DNA of 64,000 nt from Janthinobacterium sp. TND4EL3. Its GTDB lineage: Bacteria; Pseudomonadota; Gammaproteobacteria; Burkholderiales; Burkholderiaceae_D. The notes under the pieces are model-generated. The model had not been told where the DNA came from, ran no database searches, and was given only the letters and a program-made list of their open reading frames with translations. Positions 35,787 to 45,479 of the stretch are shown one piece after another; within the stretch, counting starts at the first letter, position 1; every line of letters starts with the position of its first letter. The DNA lies in NCBI RefSeq assembly GCF_900156175.1, contig NZ_FTMV01000008.1, positions 62,001-126,000 on the forward strand, given 5' to 3'. Made by a program: the position numbers and the translations under genes.

Positions 35787-37286
35787 TTATGCCGCTTCCA
35801 GCTGGGTCGCATAGGCAAGGATGTTTTCCTGCGTGATCTCGTCGCCCGTCACCTCGCCCGTCAGCCGTCCTTCGCACATCACCATCACGCGGTCGCAGAT
35901 GCCGACCAGCTCGGCCAGTTCGCTGGAAATGCACAGCACGGCCGTGCCCGCGTCCGCCAGCTGGTGGATGATCTTGTATATTTCGCTCTTTGCGCCCACG
36001 TCCACGCCCCGCGTCGGTTCGTCGAGGATGAGGACCTTGGGCGCGATGGCCAGCCAGCGCGCCAGCAAGACCTTCTGCTGGTTGCCGCCAGACAACCCCC
36101 CCACGATGCCGTCCGGGCCCGAGACCTTGACGTTGAGGTTGGCAATCGCCTCGCGCGTGAGCTGCGTCAGGGCACCACGGTTGACCACGCCCGCCGTGGA
36201 GTGCTTTGAAAGTATGTTCATCGACATGTTTTCCATGGCCGACAATTGCATGAACAAGCCCAGGCTCTTGCGGTCTTCCGGCAAATAGCCGATGCCGTGG
36301 CGAATCGCCGCCAGCGGCCGCTGGATGTGCACTTCCTGGCCGTCGAGCCACACCTGCCCCGATTGCTTCTTGTCGGCGCCAAAGATCAGGCGCGCCAGTT
36401 CCGTGCGGCCCGCGCCCACGAGGCCGGCAAGTCCCGTCACTTCGCCCGCATGCAGGGCGAACGAGGCGGGCTTGACCTTGCCGCCGCCGACGTTTTCCAC
36501 GCGCAGGCGCTCGGCGCCCCGCGTGCTGCGGCGCTGGTGCGAATAGAAGTCGTCGGCGGGGCGGCCCACCATCATTTGCACGACTCTCTTTTGATCCAGC
36601 TCATCCTTGCCCAGTTCGCCCACATAGGCGCCGTCGCGCAAGACCGTGATGCGGCGCGCCAAACGTTCCACCTCGGCCATGCGGTGGCTGATGTAGAGCA
36701 CGGCCAGGCCCTTGTCGCGCTGTTCTTCGATGATGCGGAACAATTGTTCGGTTTCCCGGTCGGACAGGGCGGCCGTTGGCTCGTCCATGATCAGGATGCG
36801 GCTTTCGTGCACGAGGGCGCGGGCGATTTCCACCTGCTGCTGCTCGGCGATCGACAGGGTAGCCACCATGGTGTCGGCATCGAAGCGGGAGCCGAGGTCG
36901 GCCAGGATGGCGTTCGTGCGCGCGCGCATCTCGCCGCCCTTGACGGTCCAGAACGGTCCTTTTGGTTCGCTGCCCATGAAGACGTTCTGCGCCACCGTCA
37001 TGTTCTTGGCCACGCTCAGTTCCTGGTAGATCAGGTTGATGCCCAGGGTGCGGGCCTCGCCCGGGTTGCGGATCTTGATCGGCTTACCGTCGAGAATGAT
37101 TTCACCGGCGTCAGGCGTATACACGCCCGAGAGAATCTTCATCAGGGTGCTCTTGCCGGCGCCATTCTCTCCCATCACGGCATGGATTTCGCCGCTGCGC
37201 ACCGTCAGGTGCACGCCGCGCAACGCGCGCGTGGCGCCGAAGCGCTTCTCGATGCCGCGCATTTCAAAAATAATATCGTCGCTCAT
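35787..37286 (-). CDS. Sugar ABC transporter ATPase, two domains (RbsA-like)
   Basis: A 499-residue tandem ATPase of CUT2 importers. Domain 1 has Walker A GENGAGKSTLMKIL, signature-region LSIAEQQQVEIARAL and Walker B ILIMDEPTAALSD. Domain 2 has a degenerate Walker A (GLVGAGRTELARL), signature LSGGNQQKVLLARWL and ILDEPTRGVDVGAKSEIY. This asymmetry is normal for RbsA/XylG/MglA. It energises uptake with the neighbouring permease and binding protein; AGGAAGGAC precedes the ATG. Confidence 0.95.
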   Translation of the reverse strand: MSDDIIFEMRGIEKRFGATRALRGVHLTVRSGEIHAVMGENGAGKSTLMKILSGVYTPDAGEIILDGKPIKIRNPGEARTLGINLIYQELSVAKNMTVAQNVFMGSEPKGPFWTVKGGEMRARTNAILADLGSRFDADTMVATLSIAEQQQVEIARALVHESRILIMDEPTAALSDRETEQLFRIIEEQRDKGLAVLYISHRMAEVERLARRITVLRDGAYVGELGKDELDQKRVVQMMVGRPADDFYSHQRRSTRGAERLRVENVGGGKVKPASFALHAGEVTGLAGLVGAGRTELARLIFGADKKQSGQVWLDGQEVHIQRPLAAIRHGIGYLPEDRKSLGLFMQLSAMENMSMNILSKHSTAGVVNRGALTQLTREAIANLNVKVSGPDGIVGGLSGGNQQKVLLARWLAIAPKVLILDEPTRGVDVGAKSEIYKIIHQLADAGTAVLCISSELAELVGICDRVMVMCEGRLTGEVTGDEITQENILAYATQLEAA

Positions 37287-37363
37287 GACTGTCCTTCCTT
37301 GCTGGTGAAACTGGCGCCGCCTGCCAACTGGCCGGCGGCGCCTCGTGGTTCAGGTCAGGCAGA

Positions 37364-38299
37364 TCAGTTCTTTACCCAGCCCGTGTAGGTGGCGACGTTT
37401 TCCTTGGTGATGGCCGGGGTCGGCAACAGCACCATGGTCTGCTTCGGCGTGCGGCCGTTCATGATGTCGTAGCCCATCTGCACGGCATCGGTCGCCATGC
37501 GGTACGGGTTTTGCGCCGAGGTGGCGGCAAACAGGCCGGCCTTGTTTTTCAGGGCGTTCTGTCCGTCCGGCGCGCCATCGACGGCCGTGATCAGTTTGAC
37601 GTCCGTGCGCTTCGACTGCTTGATGGCCAGTTCGGCGCCGATGCCGGTCGGATCGTTGATGGCGAACACGGCGTCGATCTTCGGATGGGCCGTCAGCAAA
37701 TTCGACATCACGGTCATGCCGCCGTCGCGGCTGCCGCCCGCGTTCTGGTTGTCGGACAGGATCTTGATGTCCTTGAAGGCGGCCAGGGTCTTCTTGCAGC
37801 CGTTGACGCGGTCGATCACGGACGTGACGGGCGGGCCGTTGAGGATCACCACGTTGCCCTTGCCGCCGATCTGCTTGGCCAGGTAGGCGCACGACACGTC
37901 GCCCGCCATGGTGTTGTCGGACATCACGGTGGCCGAAGCGCCCACGGCGCCCACGTCGACGGCGATCACGACCACGCCCGCATTGCGCGCCTTCTTGATG
38001 GCCGGGGCGATGCCCTTGGAATCGACGGCGTTCAGGATGATGATGTCGGTCTTGTTGGCGATAAAGTTTTCGATCTGGTCCACCTGGGTGTTCAGGTCAT
38101 ACTTGCTGGAAACAGTCGTGACTTTCACGCCGGGGCCACCGAGCTTTTTCGCGCTTTCTTCCGCGCCGCGGCCAATCGCCACGAAAAACGGGTTGGCCAG
38201 GTCGCCCACGCTCACGCCGATCGATTTCAGTGGTTTATCGGCGGCGAAGGCGCCGCAGGCGGCGGACAGCAGCAGGGTGGCGGTAATGACTTTTTTCAT
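37364..38299 (-). CDS. Periplasmic sugar-binding protein (ribose-type)
   Basis: A 311-residue type-I periplasmic binding protein with signal peptide (MKKVITATLLLSAACGAFA, cleavage ~AFA-AD). Motifs: IGVSVGDLANPFFVAIGRGA, DIIILNAVDSKGIAPAIKKA, VDVGAVGASATVMSDN, AVFAINDPTGIGAELA. These are typical of ribose/xylose/allose binders. The genes upstream point to a pentose, pentitol or ketopentose whose breakdown reaches xylulose-5-phosphate; the exact ligand is not readable. AGGAGA precedes the ATG. Confidence 0.92.
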   Translation of the reverse strand: MKKVITATLLLSAACGAFAADKPLKSIGVSVGDLANPFFVAIGRGAEESAKKLGGPGVKVTTVSSKYDLNTQVDQIENFIANKTDIIILNAVDSKGIAPAIKKARNAGVVVIAVDVGAVGASATVMSDNTMAGDVSCAYLAKQIGGKGNVVILNGPPVTSVIDRVNGCKKTLAAFKDIKILSDNQNAGGSRDGGMTVMSNLLTAHPKIDAVFAINDPTGIGAELAIKQSKRTDVKLITAVDGAPDGQNALKNKAGLFAATSAQNPYRMATDAVQMGYDIMNGRTPKQTMVLLPTPAITKENVATYTGWVKN

Positions 38300-38351
38300 G
38301 AGGATCTCCTAGGGTTTTTATTGTAAAAACGACTGTGCTACGGGTGAAATC

Positions 38352-39302
38352 TTACTTAGTACGCAATTTCTCGATCATGGCATCGAGCTTGCCCGCATCG
38401 ACGGCAAAGCCGCGTATGCCTTCGGCCAGCTTTTCCGTCGCCATGGCATCGTCGTTCAGGGCGTAGCGGAAAGCGGCTTCGTCATAGCTGACGGCCGGCT
38501 GGGCCGCGCCCAGGTCGCCGCCCAGCGCGCGCTCGAACGGTGTGTCGGCCGCTTCCAGCTTGGCCAGCAAGTCGGGGCTGATGGTCAGCAAGTCGCAGCC
38601 GGACAGGGCCGTGATCTGCCCCACGTTGCGGAAGCTCGCGCCCATCACTTGCGTGGCGATGCCATGTTGCTTGTAGTAATTAAAGATGCGCGTGACCGAT
38701 TGCACGCCTGGATCATTGGACAGGCTGCGCGCCGCTTCGTCCCATGCCGCGCCCAGCGATTTTTTATGCCAGTCGTAGATGCGGCCCACGAACGGCGAAA
38801 TGAGCCGCACTTTCGCGTCGGCGCAGGCGACGGCCTGGCAGAACGCGAACAGCAGGGTAAGGTTGCAAAAAATGCCATCTTTTTCCAGTTCGCGCGCCGC
38901 CTGGATGCCTTCCCAGGTGGCGGCGACCTTGATCAGCACGCGCTCGCGGGCGATGCCCGCCTGCTCGTACAGGGCGATCAGGCGGCGTCCGCGGGCCACG
39001 GTGGCGGCGCGGTCAAAGCTCAGGCGGGCATCGACTTCCGTCGACACGCGGCCCGGCACCACCTTTAAGATTTCCAGGCCGAAGCGCACCAGCACCTGGT
39101 CGACGATGTCGTCGAGCGACGCGTTCTTGTGGGCTGCGACCGTGCTTTCCAGCAAGGGCGCGTAATCGGGCTGCAGCACAGCCTTCAAGATCAGCGACGG
39201 GTTGGTGGTGGCGTCCTGCGGCGCGAAACGCGCCAGTTGCAAAAAGTCGCCCGTGTCGGCGACGACGGTGCTGTGTTGCTTCAATTGTTGCAGCTGATTC
39301 AT
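38352..39302 (-). CDS. tal: Transaldolase (TalB type)
   Basis: A 316-residue transaldolase moving a dihydroxyacetone unit between pentose-phosphate sugars. Visible: [47 protein letters not shown] with the Schiff-base Lys in [14 protein letters not shown]-like [11 protein letters not shown], and [13 protein letters not shown]. Its gene lies 2 nt after the xylulokinase stop. Its presence inside the operon suggests flux of the imported sugar into the non-oxidative pentose phosphate pathway. Confidence 0.95.
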   Translation of the reverse strand: MNQLQQLKQHSTVVADTGDFLQLARFAPQDATTNPSLILKAVLQPDYAPLLESTVAAHKNASLDDIVDQVLVRFGLEILKVVPGRVSTEVDARLSFDRAATVARGRRLIALYEQAGIARERVLIKVAATWEGIQAARELEKDGIFCNLTLLFAFCQAVACADAKVRLISPFVGRIYDWHKKSLGAAWDEAARSLSNDPGVQSVTRIFNYYKQHGIATQVMGASFRNVGQITALSGCDLLTISPDLLAKLEAADTPFERALGGDLGAAQPAVSYDEAAFRYALNDDAMATEKLAEGIRGFAVDAGKLDAMIEKLRTK

Positions 39303-39304
39303 TG

Positions 39305-40801
39305 CTATTCCTTCTCACTGAGTTGGTGCAGGGCTTGCACGGCGGGAAACAGGCTACGGTAGCGGCCGTAGCGGATGCTCAAGGCTGCGCTGTGCGCGGC
39401 ATCGGGCTGGAAAATGTTGTTGACGGGCAATCCTTGTGTCAGCAGGCTGGCGTCGCCGAGGGCGGCGAAGCCCAGCTTGGCCGCGCCGAGGCTGGCCGAC
39501 AGTTCGCTGTTGTGCAGGGTGCGCATTTCGCGTCCCAGCACATTGGCCAGCAGCTGGGCCCAGTACTGGCTGCGCGCGCCGCCGCCCACGAGCATGCAGT
39601 GGGGAATCACCGCGCCCGTCGAGGTGACGGCGGCCATGGCGTCGCGCAAGGCGAACGCCACGCCTTCGAGCACGGCGTAGCCCAGCTGCGCCGGCGTGCT
39701 GTCGTGGCCCAGCTGCAAAAAGGCGCCGCGCACCTGCGGGTCGTTGTGCGGCGTGCGCTCGCCCGACAGGTAGGGCAGGAACAGGGGGGCGGACGGTGCG
39801 ATGGCCGTGTCGAGCGGCAGGGCGCTTTCCACCAGCGCCAGCAGGGCCGCCTCGTCGGGCTGGCCCAGCACGCCAGTGGCCCAGCGCAGACAGCTGGCGC
39901 CCGACAGGATCGCGCCCATCGCATACCAGCGGCCGGGCAGGGCGTGGCAAAAGCTGTGCACGCCGCCGGCCGGATTGCCCAGCGGCGTTTCCGTCACGGA
40001 AACGATGGCGGCGCTGGTGCCCAGCGAAATAAAGCTGTCGCCGCCGTTGACGGCGCCGATACCGACGGCCGAGACGGGATTGTCGCCGCCGCCGGCGGCC
40101 ACCACCACGTTCATGGGCAAGCCCAGCTGGTCGGCGACGTTGGCCAGCACCGTGCCCGTGGCCGCGTCGCCTTCGGCCAGCGCCGGCAGCTGGTCGAGGC
40201 GCAAGCCGCAGGCGGCCACCATGGGCGGGAACCAGGCGCGGGCGGCCTCGTCCAGCCACAGGGTGCCGGCCGCGTCGGACATGTCCGTCAGCTTGATCCC
40301 CGTCAACTGCAGGCGCAGATAGTCTTTCGGCGACAGCAGGCAGGCGATGGCGGCAAAGGCGGCCGGTTCATGCTTTTGCAGCCACAGCAGTTTCGGCGCC
40401 GTCAGGCCCGCCATGGGCAGGCTGCCCGTCACGTCCGCGTAGGCGGGATAGTCGCGCGCCAGGGCGGCCGCCTCGGCGTCGGCGCGCGCGTCGTTCCACA
40501 GGATGGCGGGGCGGATCACCTTGTCGTGACTGTCGAGCAGCACGGCGCCGTGCATCTGGCCCGACAGGCCGATGCAGGCGATCTGCGCATAGTCCTGCGG
40601 CCAGCCGGCGCGCAGCTGGGCCAGCGCCTGGACGCAGGCGCCCCACCAGTGTTGCGGCGATTGTTCGGACCAGCCCGGTTGCGGGCGGCTGGTGTCGATG
40701 CGCACGGAGGCCTGGCCGCGCACGGCGCCAGTGCCGTCCATCAGCACGGTTTTCAGTTCGGAGGTACCGAGGTCGATACCGAGGGAAATGGCTGGATGCA
40801 T
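39305..40801 (-). CDS. xylB: Xylulokinase
   Basis: A 498-residue FGGY kinase that phosphorylates D-xylulose. The N-terminus [18 protein letters not shown] and the xylulokinase signature [13 protein letters not shown] are present; the C-half has [29 protein letters not shown] and a terminal [20 protein letters not shown]. No xylose isomerase or polyol dehydrogenase is in the window, so the substrate could be taken up as xylulose, made from a pentitol, or produced by an enzyme encoded elsewhere. Located 19 nt after the LacI-type regulator gene and 2 nt before tal. Confidence 0.92.
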   Translation of the reverse strand: MHPAISLGIDLGTSELKTVLMDGTGAVRGQASVRIDTSRPQPGWSEQSPQHWWGACVQALAQLRAGWPQDYAQIACIGLSGQMHGAVLLDSHDKVIRPAILWNDARADAEAAALARDYPAYADVTGSLPMAGLTAPKLLWLQKHEPAAFAAIACLLSPKDYLRLQLTGIKLTDMSDAAGTLWLDEAARAWFPPMVAACGLRLDQLPALAEGDAATGTVLANVADQLGLPMNVVVAAGGGDNPVSAVGIGAVNGGDSFISLGTSAAIVSVTETPLGNPAGGVHSFCHALPGRWYAMGAILSGASCLRWATGVLGQPDEAALLALVESALPLDTAIAPSAPLFLPYLSGERTPHNDPQVRGAFLQLGHDSTPAQLGYAVLEGVAFALRDAMAAVTSTGAVIPHCMLVGGGARSQYWAQLLANVLGREMRTLHNSELSASLGAAKLGFAALGDASLLTQGLPVNNIFQPDAAHSAALSIRYGRYRSLFPAVQALHQLSEKE

Positions 40802-40820
40802 AGTCGATTACGGTAAAAGG

Positions 40821-41828
40821 TCAGGGGCAGCCGCAGGAATTGCGCACGCGCAAGGCTGGCGACAGACGCTGCACGTGCTGGGCGCGGCCCGGGTGGGCGA
40901 TGCGTTCGATCAGCAGGTCGACGGCCCTGGCGCCCAGCTCTTCCAGCGGCTGGGCCATCACGGTCAGGCGGGGGCTGAAATAATCGGCCCAGTCGAAATC
41001 ATCGAAGCCGGCCAGCGCGACGTCTTGCGGTACCGCGATGTGCGCGTCGCGCAAGGCGTGCATGGTGCCGATGGTCATCAGGTTATTGCCGGCCACGATG
41101 GCCGTCGGGCGCTGTGCGGCGGGCAGGGCCAGCAGTTCGCGCGTGGCTGCGCCGCTGCGTTCCAGGTTCGAGTCGCCCGAGCGCAGCAGGTCCGGGTCAA
41201 ACGCGATATCGGCGCGCTGCAGGGCCAGGCGGTAGCCGTCGATACGCTCGTCCGTCGTCGACAGGCCCGGTGCGCCCGCGATGAAGCCGATGCGGCGGTG
41301 GCCGTGGGCCGCGATCAGGTGGCTGACCAGTTCGGCAGTCGCCTCTATGTTTTCCACGCCCACCTGGTCGAAAGGCTGGGGCGACATGCGGTCGACCAGC
41401 ACGGAGGCGATCTTGTTGCTGGTCAAATAGTCGAGGGCGCGGTTGTGCGCGTCGCCCGACGGCGCCAGCACGATGCCGTCGACCCGTCGCTGGTGCAGGT
41501 TCTGTACCACTTTCAATTCCTGCTCGGGATCGTCGTGCGTATCGGAAAACAGCATCATCAGGCCGTGGCGCGTGCAGGCCGCCTCGATGGCGCGCACGGT
41601 TTCGCTGAAGTAATGATTGGTGAAGGCGGAAATGGCCACGCCGATGGTGCCCGAGGAGGAGCCGGCCAGGGCGCGCGCCAGCATGTTCGGCACATAGCCG
41701 ATCTGCTGCATGGCCGCGTTGACGGCGGCGACGGTTTTCGGGCTGACCTTGCGGGTGCCGTTGAGTACGTGCGAGACGGTCGACAGCGATACGTCCGCCG
41801 CCCGCGCTACATCTTCCATGGTGGCCAT
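40821..41828 (-). CDS. LacI-family transcriptional regulator
   Basis: A 335-residue LacI-family repressor. The HTH and hinge are classic: TMEDVARAADVSLSTVSHVL with NGTRKVSPKTVAAVNAAMQQ and IGYVPNMLARAL. The effector domain resembles periplasmic sugar binders. ATG 41828 has an AGGAGA site; the longer frame to 41993 is not coding. It is the first gene of the operon with xylB, tal and the ABC importer, so it likely controls itself and the whole unit in response to the transported sugar or its phosphate. Confidence 0.94.
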   Translation of the reverse strand: MATMEDVARAADVSLSTVSHVLNGTRKVSPKTVAAVNAAMQQIGYVPNMLARALAGSSSGTIGVAISAFTNHYFSETVRAIEAACTRHGLMMLFSDTHDDPEQELKVVQNLHQRRVDGIVLAPSGDAHNRALDYLTSNKIASVLVDRMSPQPFDQVGVENIEATAELVSHLIAAHGHRRIGFIAGAPGLSTTDERIDGYRLALQRADIAFDPDLLRSGDSNLERSGAATRELLALPAAQRPTAIVAGNNLMTIGTMHALRDAHIAVPQDVALAGFDDFDWADYFSPRLTVMAQPLEELGARAVDLLIERIAHPGRAQHVQRLSPALRVRNSCGCP

Positions 41829-41908
41829 GGTGTCTCCTGATGGTTCTATTCTTATTGTGTGCTGCGATGGGGTGCGGCTGTGTCGCCGCGTTGGAATCCA
41901 TCGTAAAC

Positions 41909-41940
41909 AAAAGAAAGCGCTTGCGCAAGCGCTTTCTTTT
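41909..41940. promoter_or_regulatory. 32-bp perfect palindrome upstream of the sugar operon
   Basis: Perfect palindrome with half-site AAAAGAAAGCGCTTGC, centred at 41924/41925, 81 nt before the lacI start. It contains two overlapping LacI-type operators, GAAAGCGCTTGC and GCAAGCGCTTTC, each with a central CG. Because T-runs flank both sides it could alternatively act as a bidirectional terminator for the NRDE gene upstream. Confidence 0.65.
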
Positions 41941-41994
41941 TTGTGCGGATGGATGGTGGGTGGGTTTTCGATGAGGATAGGGGAAGCTTGCACA

Positions 41995-42031
41995 GGTCGG
42001 ATTAGCGCGCCGCAGGCGCATGTAATCCGAC
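41995..42031 (+). repeat. REP-type palindrome A3
   Basis: GGTCGGATTAGCGC and GTAATCCGAC arms; same family as A1/A2 but the leading GTAG is AGG-shifted (CAGG). It is paired with A4 in inverted orientation 41 nt away. Confidence 0.75.
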
Positions 42032-42071
42032 AGCGGGGATGGTGATGAGGCTGGTTGAATGTGGTGGTGGC

Positions 42072-42106
42072 GTCGGCTTACGCGCTCGCGCGCTAAGCCG
42101 ACCTAC
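42072..42106 (-). repeat. REP-type palindrome A4 with compensatory change
   Basis: GTCGGCTTA and TAAGCCGAC arms. Compared with A1-A3 one base changed on each arm (A to C and T to G), keeping the stem. On the minus strand it begins with GTAG. Confidence 0.78.
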
Positions 42107-42152
42107 CCCGACCTACCCGACCCGCCTCGACCTTGCCTGGGGCAAGGTGGCC

Positions 42153-42890
42153 TTATTGAATCACCAGCTCATGCAGTTCGCCGGGCGAATCGGGGAACAG
42201 TTTGACGACGGTGGAGGTGCGCGTGCCGTAGCCCGGCGTGTCGATGCAGACGGCGGACAGCACGCGCTCGAGGTCGAGCGGCACGCCCGTGTCGGGCAGG
42301 CGGAAGTCGGGCGCGCGCGTGGTGTCGGCCAGCATGTCGAAATAGGCGTCGTCGGGCGCGCCCTGGCACAGCAGGCTGGCGAACTGGGCCTTGGTCTTCA
42401 GGACCTTGGGCCATGGCGCATCCAGCAGGGCGTTCGACAGGCCGTAGATGCCCGGTTCCAAAGGCTGGCCGTTGCGCGCATCGCCGTCGCCCCGGTTGGA
42501 AAACCAGATCAGCGTGCCCGCGTCGCCCAGCACCAGGTTAAAGCCGTTGTAGGCTTTGCAGCCGGGGCGGATCTGCGCGATGTAGTCCTGCGGCGACATC
42601 GTGCCGGCCAGGTAGTCGGCTACCAGGGCACCGCGCGAGGGGGCGTCCGGATTGCGGTCTTGCGGGCTGCGGATATTCGTGATGGCGGCAAAGCGCGAGC
42701 TGCCGCTGCCGGCCTGGGTGATGCCCATCCAGCTGCCGCCCGCCTGCAGGTCGCGGCCCGCATACACTTGCGGGTGCTCGGGCCAGGCGCCGGCGGGGGC
42801 GCTGGCGCGTTCATAGAATTCGTCGCGGTTGGCGGCGGCAATCAGCGGGACGTGCGGATTGACTTTCCAGGCAAAAACGATCAGGCACAT
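42153..42890 (-). CDS. NRDE-family protein (TANGO2 homolog)
   Basis: A 245-residue protein starting MCLIVFAWKVNPHVPLIAAA and then NRDEFYERASAP, the Asn-Arg-Asp-Glu motif that names the family. GRDLQAGGSWMGIT, RGALVADYL, FNLVLGD and GIYGLSNALLDAPWPKVLK are also characteristic. The Cys after Met may become an N-terminal nucleophile. TANGO2 relatives are linked to haem or lipid handling, but the bacterial role is unsettled. The start overlaps the DUF4936 stop by 10 nt. Confidence 0.93.
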   Translation of the reverse strand: MCLIVFAWKVNPHVPLIAAANRDEFYERASAPAGAWPEHPQVYAGRDLQAGGSWMGITQAGSGSSRFAAITNIRSPQDRNPDAPSRGALVADYLAGTMSPQDYIAQIRPGCKAYNGFNLVLGDAGTLIWFSNRGDGDARNGQPLEPGIYGLSNALLDAPWPKVLKTKAQFASLLCQGAPDDAYFDMLADTTRAPDFRLPDTGVPLDLERVLSAVCIDTPGYGTRTSTVVKLFPDSPGELHELVIQ

Positions 42891-43171
42891 GGGGGCAAGT
42901 CCATGAACACTTCCGTATGGCGCGCGCCGGCCGTCAGCGACAGCAAGCCCGCTTCCTCGGCGGCCGCGGCCAGTTGTTCGGCAAAACCTTCGCCGACGAT
43001 GGGGTAGATTTCCATCCACGTCTGCAAGCCATCCTTCGCTTCCGGACGGCGCTTGAGCTGCGGCGCCACGCCGGAGGCGGCCGCCAGCCTGGCCTGCAAG
43101 GCGCGTACCCGTGCTTCCAGCGCCTGGGCGTGCTCTTGCTTGACCTGATAATAAATGTACAAATCTTTCAT
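42881..43171 (-). CDS. DUF4936 family protein
   Basis: A 96-residue protein beginning MKDLYIYYQVKQEHAQALEA with LKRRPEAKDGLQTWMEIYP in the middle; this is the DUF4936 family, largely restricted to betaproteobacteria, with a predicted ferredoxin-like fold. Function unknown. It is wedged between ygfZ (7 nt upstream) and the NRDE gene (10-nt overlap), so all three are one transcript. Confidence 0.85.
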   Translation of the reverse strand: MKDLYIYYQVKQEHAQALEARVRALQARLAAASGVAPQLKRRPEAKDGLQTWMEIYPIVGEGFAEQLAAAAEEAGLLSLTAGARHTEVFMDLPPCA

Positions 43172-43178
43172 GGCATTC

Positions 43179-44285
43179 TCACAAGTCGAGTGCGTCGAGC
43201 ACGTAAGGCATGGGCAGGAAATGCACGGCCGCACCCTGGGCCGAACCGTAGCGCACGGCGCCGGCCGCGCTTGAACCTTCGTCGATCGCCCCCAGCTTCA
43301 TTTCAACGAGGGCGTCGATGCCGCCCACGCCGTTCGGCGCGGCGTTGACGACCATGCCGCAAGGCTGCTCGGGGTCGCTGACGGCAAACAGTTCGCCGCC
43401 GGCCACGACGGCCGCATCGGCGATGCTGACGAGGGTGGTGCGGCGCTTGAGCTTGCCCAAGTACTGGCTGCGCGCGACGATTTCCTGGCCCGGGTAGCAG
43501 CCTTTCTTGAAATTGACGCCGCCCAGCAGCTCGAAATTGACCATCTGTGGCACGAATTGCTCTTGCGTGGCGGCCGTGATCTGCGGAATGCCCGCGTGGA
43601 TGTCCGACAATTGCCAGCAATCATTGCCGCCCTTGGCCAGCTGCGCCGTCAATTGCGGCCAGGCGTCGCGCGCCGTGGCGGCCGACGTCAGCCATTGATA
43701 GCGGGGGCTGCCAAACGCATCGGCCACGCGCAGCACGGTGCCCAGCGCGTGGTCCACCTTGCCGAACGGCGTGGCGGGCAGGGTGGGGAACCAGGCGGAC
43801 AGGGCCGCGCCGGCTTGCTTGCCGCCGAGGCCCAGCACGACCTGGTTCGCTTCATCGCACGATGCATCGTGCAGCTTGGCCTTGGCGCGCAGCACGAACA
43901 TCTGCAGGCGCTTCTGGATGGCCGGCTGTATGGCGCGCGGCAATTGCAGATAAATGGTGGTGGCGTTGCGCCACATCAGGAAACTGGCCAGCAAGCGGCC
44001 TTTCGGCGTGCAGTAGCCGGCCAGGCGCACTTGCTCCTGGTTCAGGTGTTCCACGTCGTTGGTCAGCTGGCCATGCAGGAAACTGGCCGCATCGTCGCCA
44101 TTGATGCCGATCAAGCCCTGGTCCGTGATGGCCGCGACAAAGCCGTCTTGCAGCTGGGACACTGTCAGGGACTGGCCAAAATCGGCGATGGGGGCAATGG
44201 GGGCGGGGACGGTACTGTCAGGCGCGTCTGCGGCAGGGACGGGACGGGCGCCTTGTGCGGCTAAAAATTGATTCCAGTTATTCAT
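43179..44285 (-). CDS. ygfZ: Folate-binding protein YgfZ
   Basis: A 368-residue GcvT-related protein that helps build or repair particular iron-sulfur enzymes in a tetrahydrofolate-dependent manner. The defining motif K-G-C-Y-x-G-Q-E is present in VNFKKGCYPGQEIVARSQY. INGDDAASFLHGQLTNDVEH and RLAGYCTPKGRLLASFLMWR are typical N-terminal regions. ATG 44285 is preferred to the ATG three codons earlier; either is possible. It is divergent from mltG, a conserved arrangement in this group. Confidence 0.94.
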   Translation of the reverse strand: MNNWNQFLAAQGARPVPAADAPDSTVPAPIAPIADFGQSLTVSQLQDGFVAAITDQGLIGINGDDAASFLHGQLTNDVEHLNQEQVRLAGYCTPKGRLLASFLMWRNATTIYLQLPRAIQPAIQKRLQMFVLRAKAKLHDASCDEANQVVLGLGGKQAGAALSAWFPTLPATPFGKVDHALGTVLRVADAFGSPRYQWLTSAATARDAWPQLTAQLAKGGNDCWQLSDIHAGIPQITAATQEQFVPQMVNFELLGGVNFKKGCYPGQEIVARSQYLGKLKRRTTLVSIADAAVVAGGELFAVSDPEQPCGMVVNAAPNGVGGIDALVEMKLGAIDEGSSAAGAVRYGSAQGAAVHFLPMPYVLDALDL

Positions 44286-44470
44286 AATTTCCATTAGATC
44301 AGCGATTAAGCATTATCATTACGGGTTCATTATAGTGATGTCGGGCGGATCGCGTCGGCAGCGGCAAGAATCGCAGCAGTGGCGCAGGTTTGCGCGGGCT
44401 TTCTTCACAAATGAACGATCATAACAAGCGCGCGTTGTACGCCAGCGGGCGCATCACAAGAATCGGAACA

Positions 44471-45457
44471 ATGGCTTTCTTTAAAAAACTTGTAGTCAGT
44501 TCAGTCATCGCCGCCATCGGCGTGGGCGGCACTTTTGTGTACTGGGCGCAGCAGCCCATCACGACGGAAGGCGAAGCGATCCCGTTTACGATCACGCCCG
44601 GCAGCGGCGCGCATGCGGCCGGCCAGCAGATCGCGGACGCGGGCGTGCCCATCGTGCCCATCCTGTTCAACCTGCTGGCGCGCATCGAAGGCAAGACCTC
44701 GAAGATCAAGGCCGGCTCCTACGAGCTGAAACCGGGCACGACGCCGCAGCGGCTGATCACGCAGCTGGCGCGCGGCGAGTTCGCGCAAGAGTCCTTGACC
44801 ATCATCGAAGGCTGGACGTTCAGGCAGATGCGCGCGGCCATGGCCAGCCATCCCGGCCTCAAGCACGATACGGTGGGTCTTTCCGACAAGGAACTGATGG
44901 CAAAGATCAGCCCGGAATACGTGCAGCCGGAAGGCCTGTTCTTCCCGGACACCTATCTGTTCGCCAAGGGCGCGAGCGAAATGCAGATCTTCAAGCAGGC
45001 GCACGCGGCCATGATAGGTAGGTTGTCCGAAGCGTGGGACAAGCGCGATCCGGCCTTGCCGTATAAAAACCCGTACGAGGCGCTGATCATGGCATCCATC
45101 GTGGAAAAGGAAACGGGGCAAAAGTCCGAGCGGGCCATGATCGCCGGCGTGTTCGTCAACCGCCTCAAGACGGGCATGCTGCTGCAGACGGACCCGACCG
45201 TGATCTATGGCATGGGTGACAACTACCAGGGCAAGATCCGCAAACGCGACCTGGAAGCGGACACCCCGTACAATACCTATACGCGCGGCGGCTTGCCGCC
45301 CACGCCGATCGCGCTCGCTGGCGCGCAATCGCTGACGGCGGCGCTGGCGCCGGCCCGCACGCAGGCCCTGTATTTCGTCGCGCGCGGCGACGGCACCAGC
45401 CAGTTCTCGGCCAACCTGCCCGACCATAACCGCGCCGTGAACCAGTATCAGCGCTAA
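44471..45457 (+). CDS. mltG: Endolytic peptidoglycan transglycosylase
   Basis: A 328-residue MltG/YceG, an inner-membrane enzyme that cuts nascent glycan strands and sets their length. One N-terminal membrane helix ([18 protein letters not shown]), a LysM-like segment, then the YceG domain with [11 protein letters not shown], the catalytic Glu in [10 protein letters not shown] and [36 protein letters not shown] 44471 (GGAACA site) is chosen over 44390. tmk follows after 22 nt. Confidence 0.95.
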   Translation: MAFFKKLVVSSVIAAIGVGGTFVYWAQQPITTEGEAIPFTITPGSGAHAAGQQIADAGVPIVPILFNLLARIEGKTSKIKAGSYELKPGTTPQRLITQLARGEFAQESLTIIEGWTFRQMRAAMASHPGLKHDTVGLSDKELMAKISPEYVQPEGLFFPDTYLFAKGASEMQIFKQAHAAMIGRLSEAWDKRDPALPYKNPYEALIMASIVEKETGQKSERAMIAGVFVNRLKTGMLLQTDPTVIYGMGDNYQGKIRKRDLEADTPYNTYTRGGLPPTPIALAGAQSLTAALAPARTQALYFVARGDGTSQFSANLPDHNRAVNQYQR

Positions 45458-45479
45458 TTTCAACAGAATAAGAAGTTTC

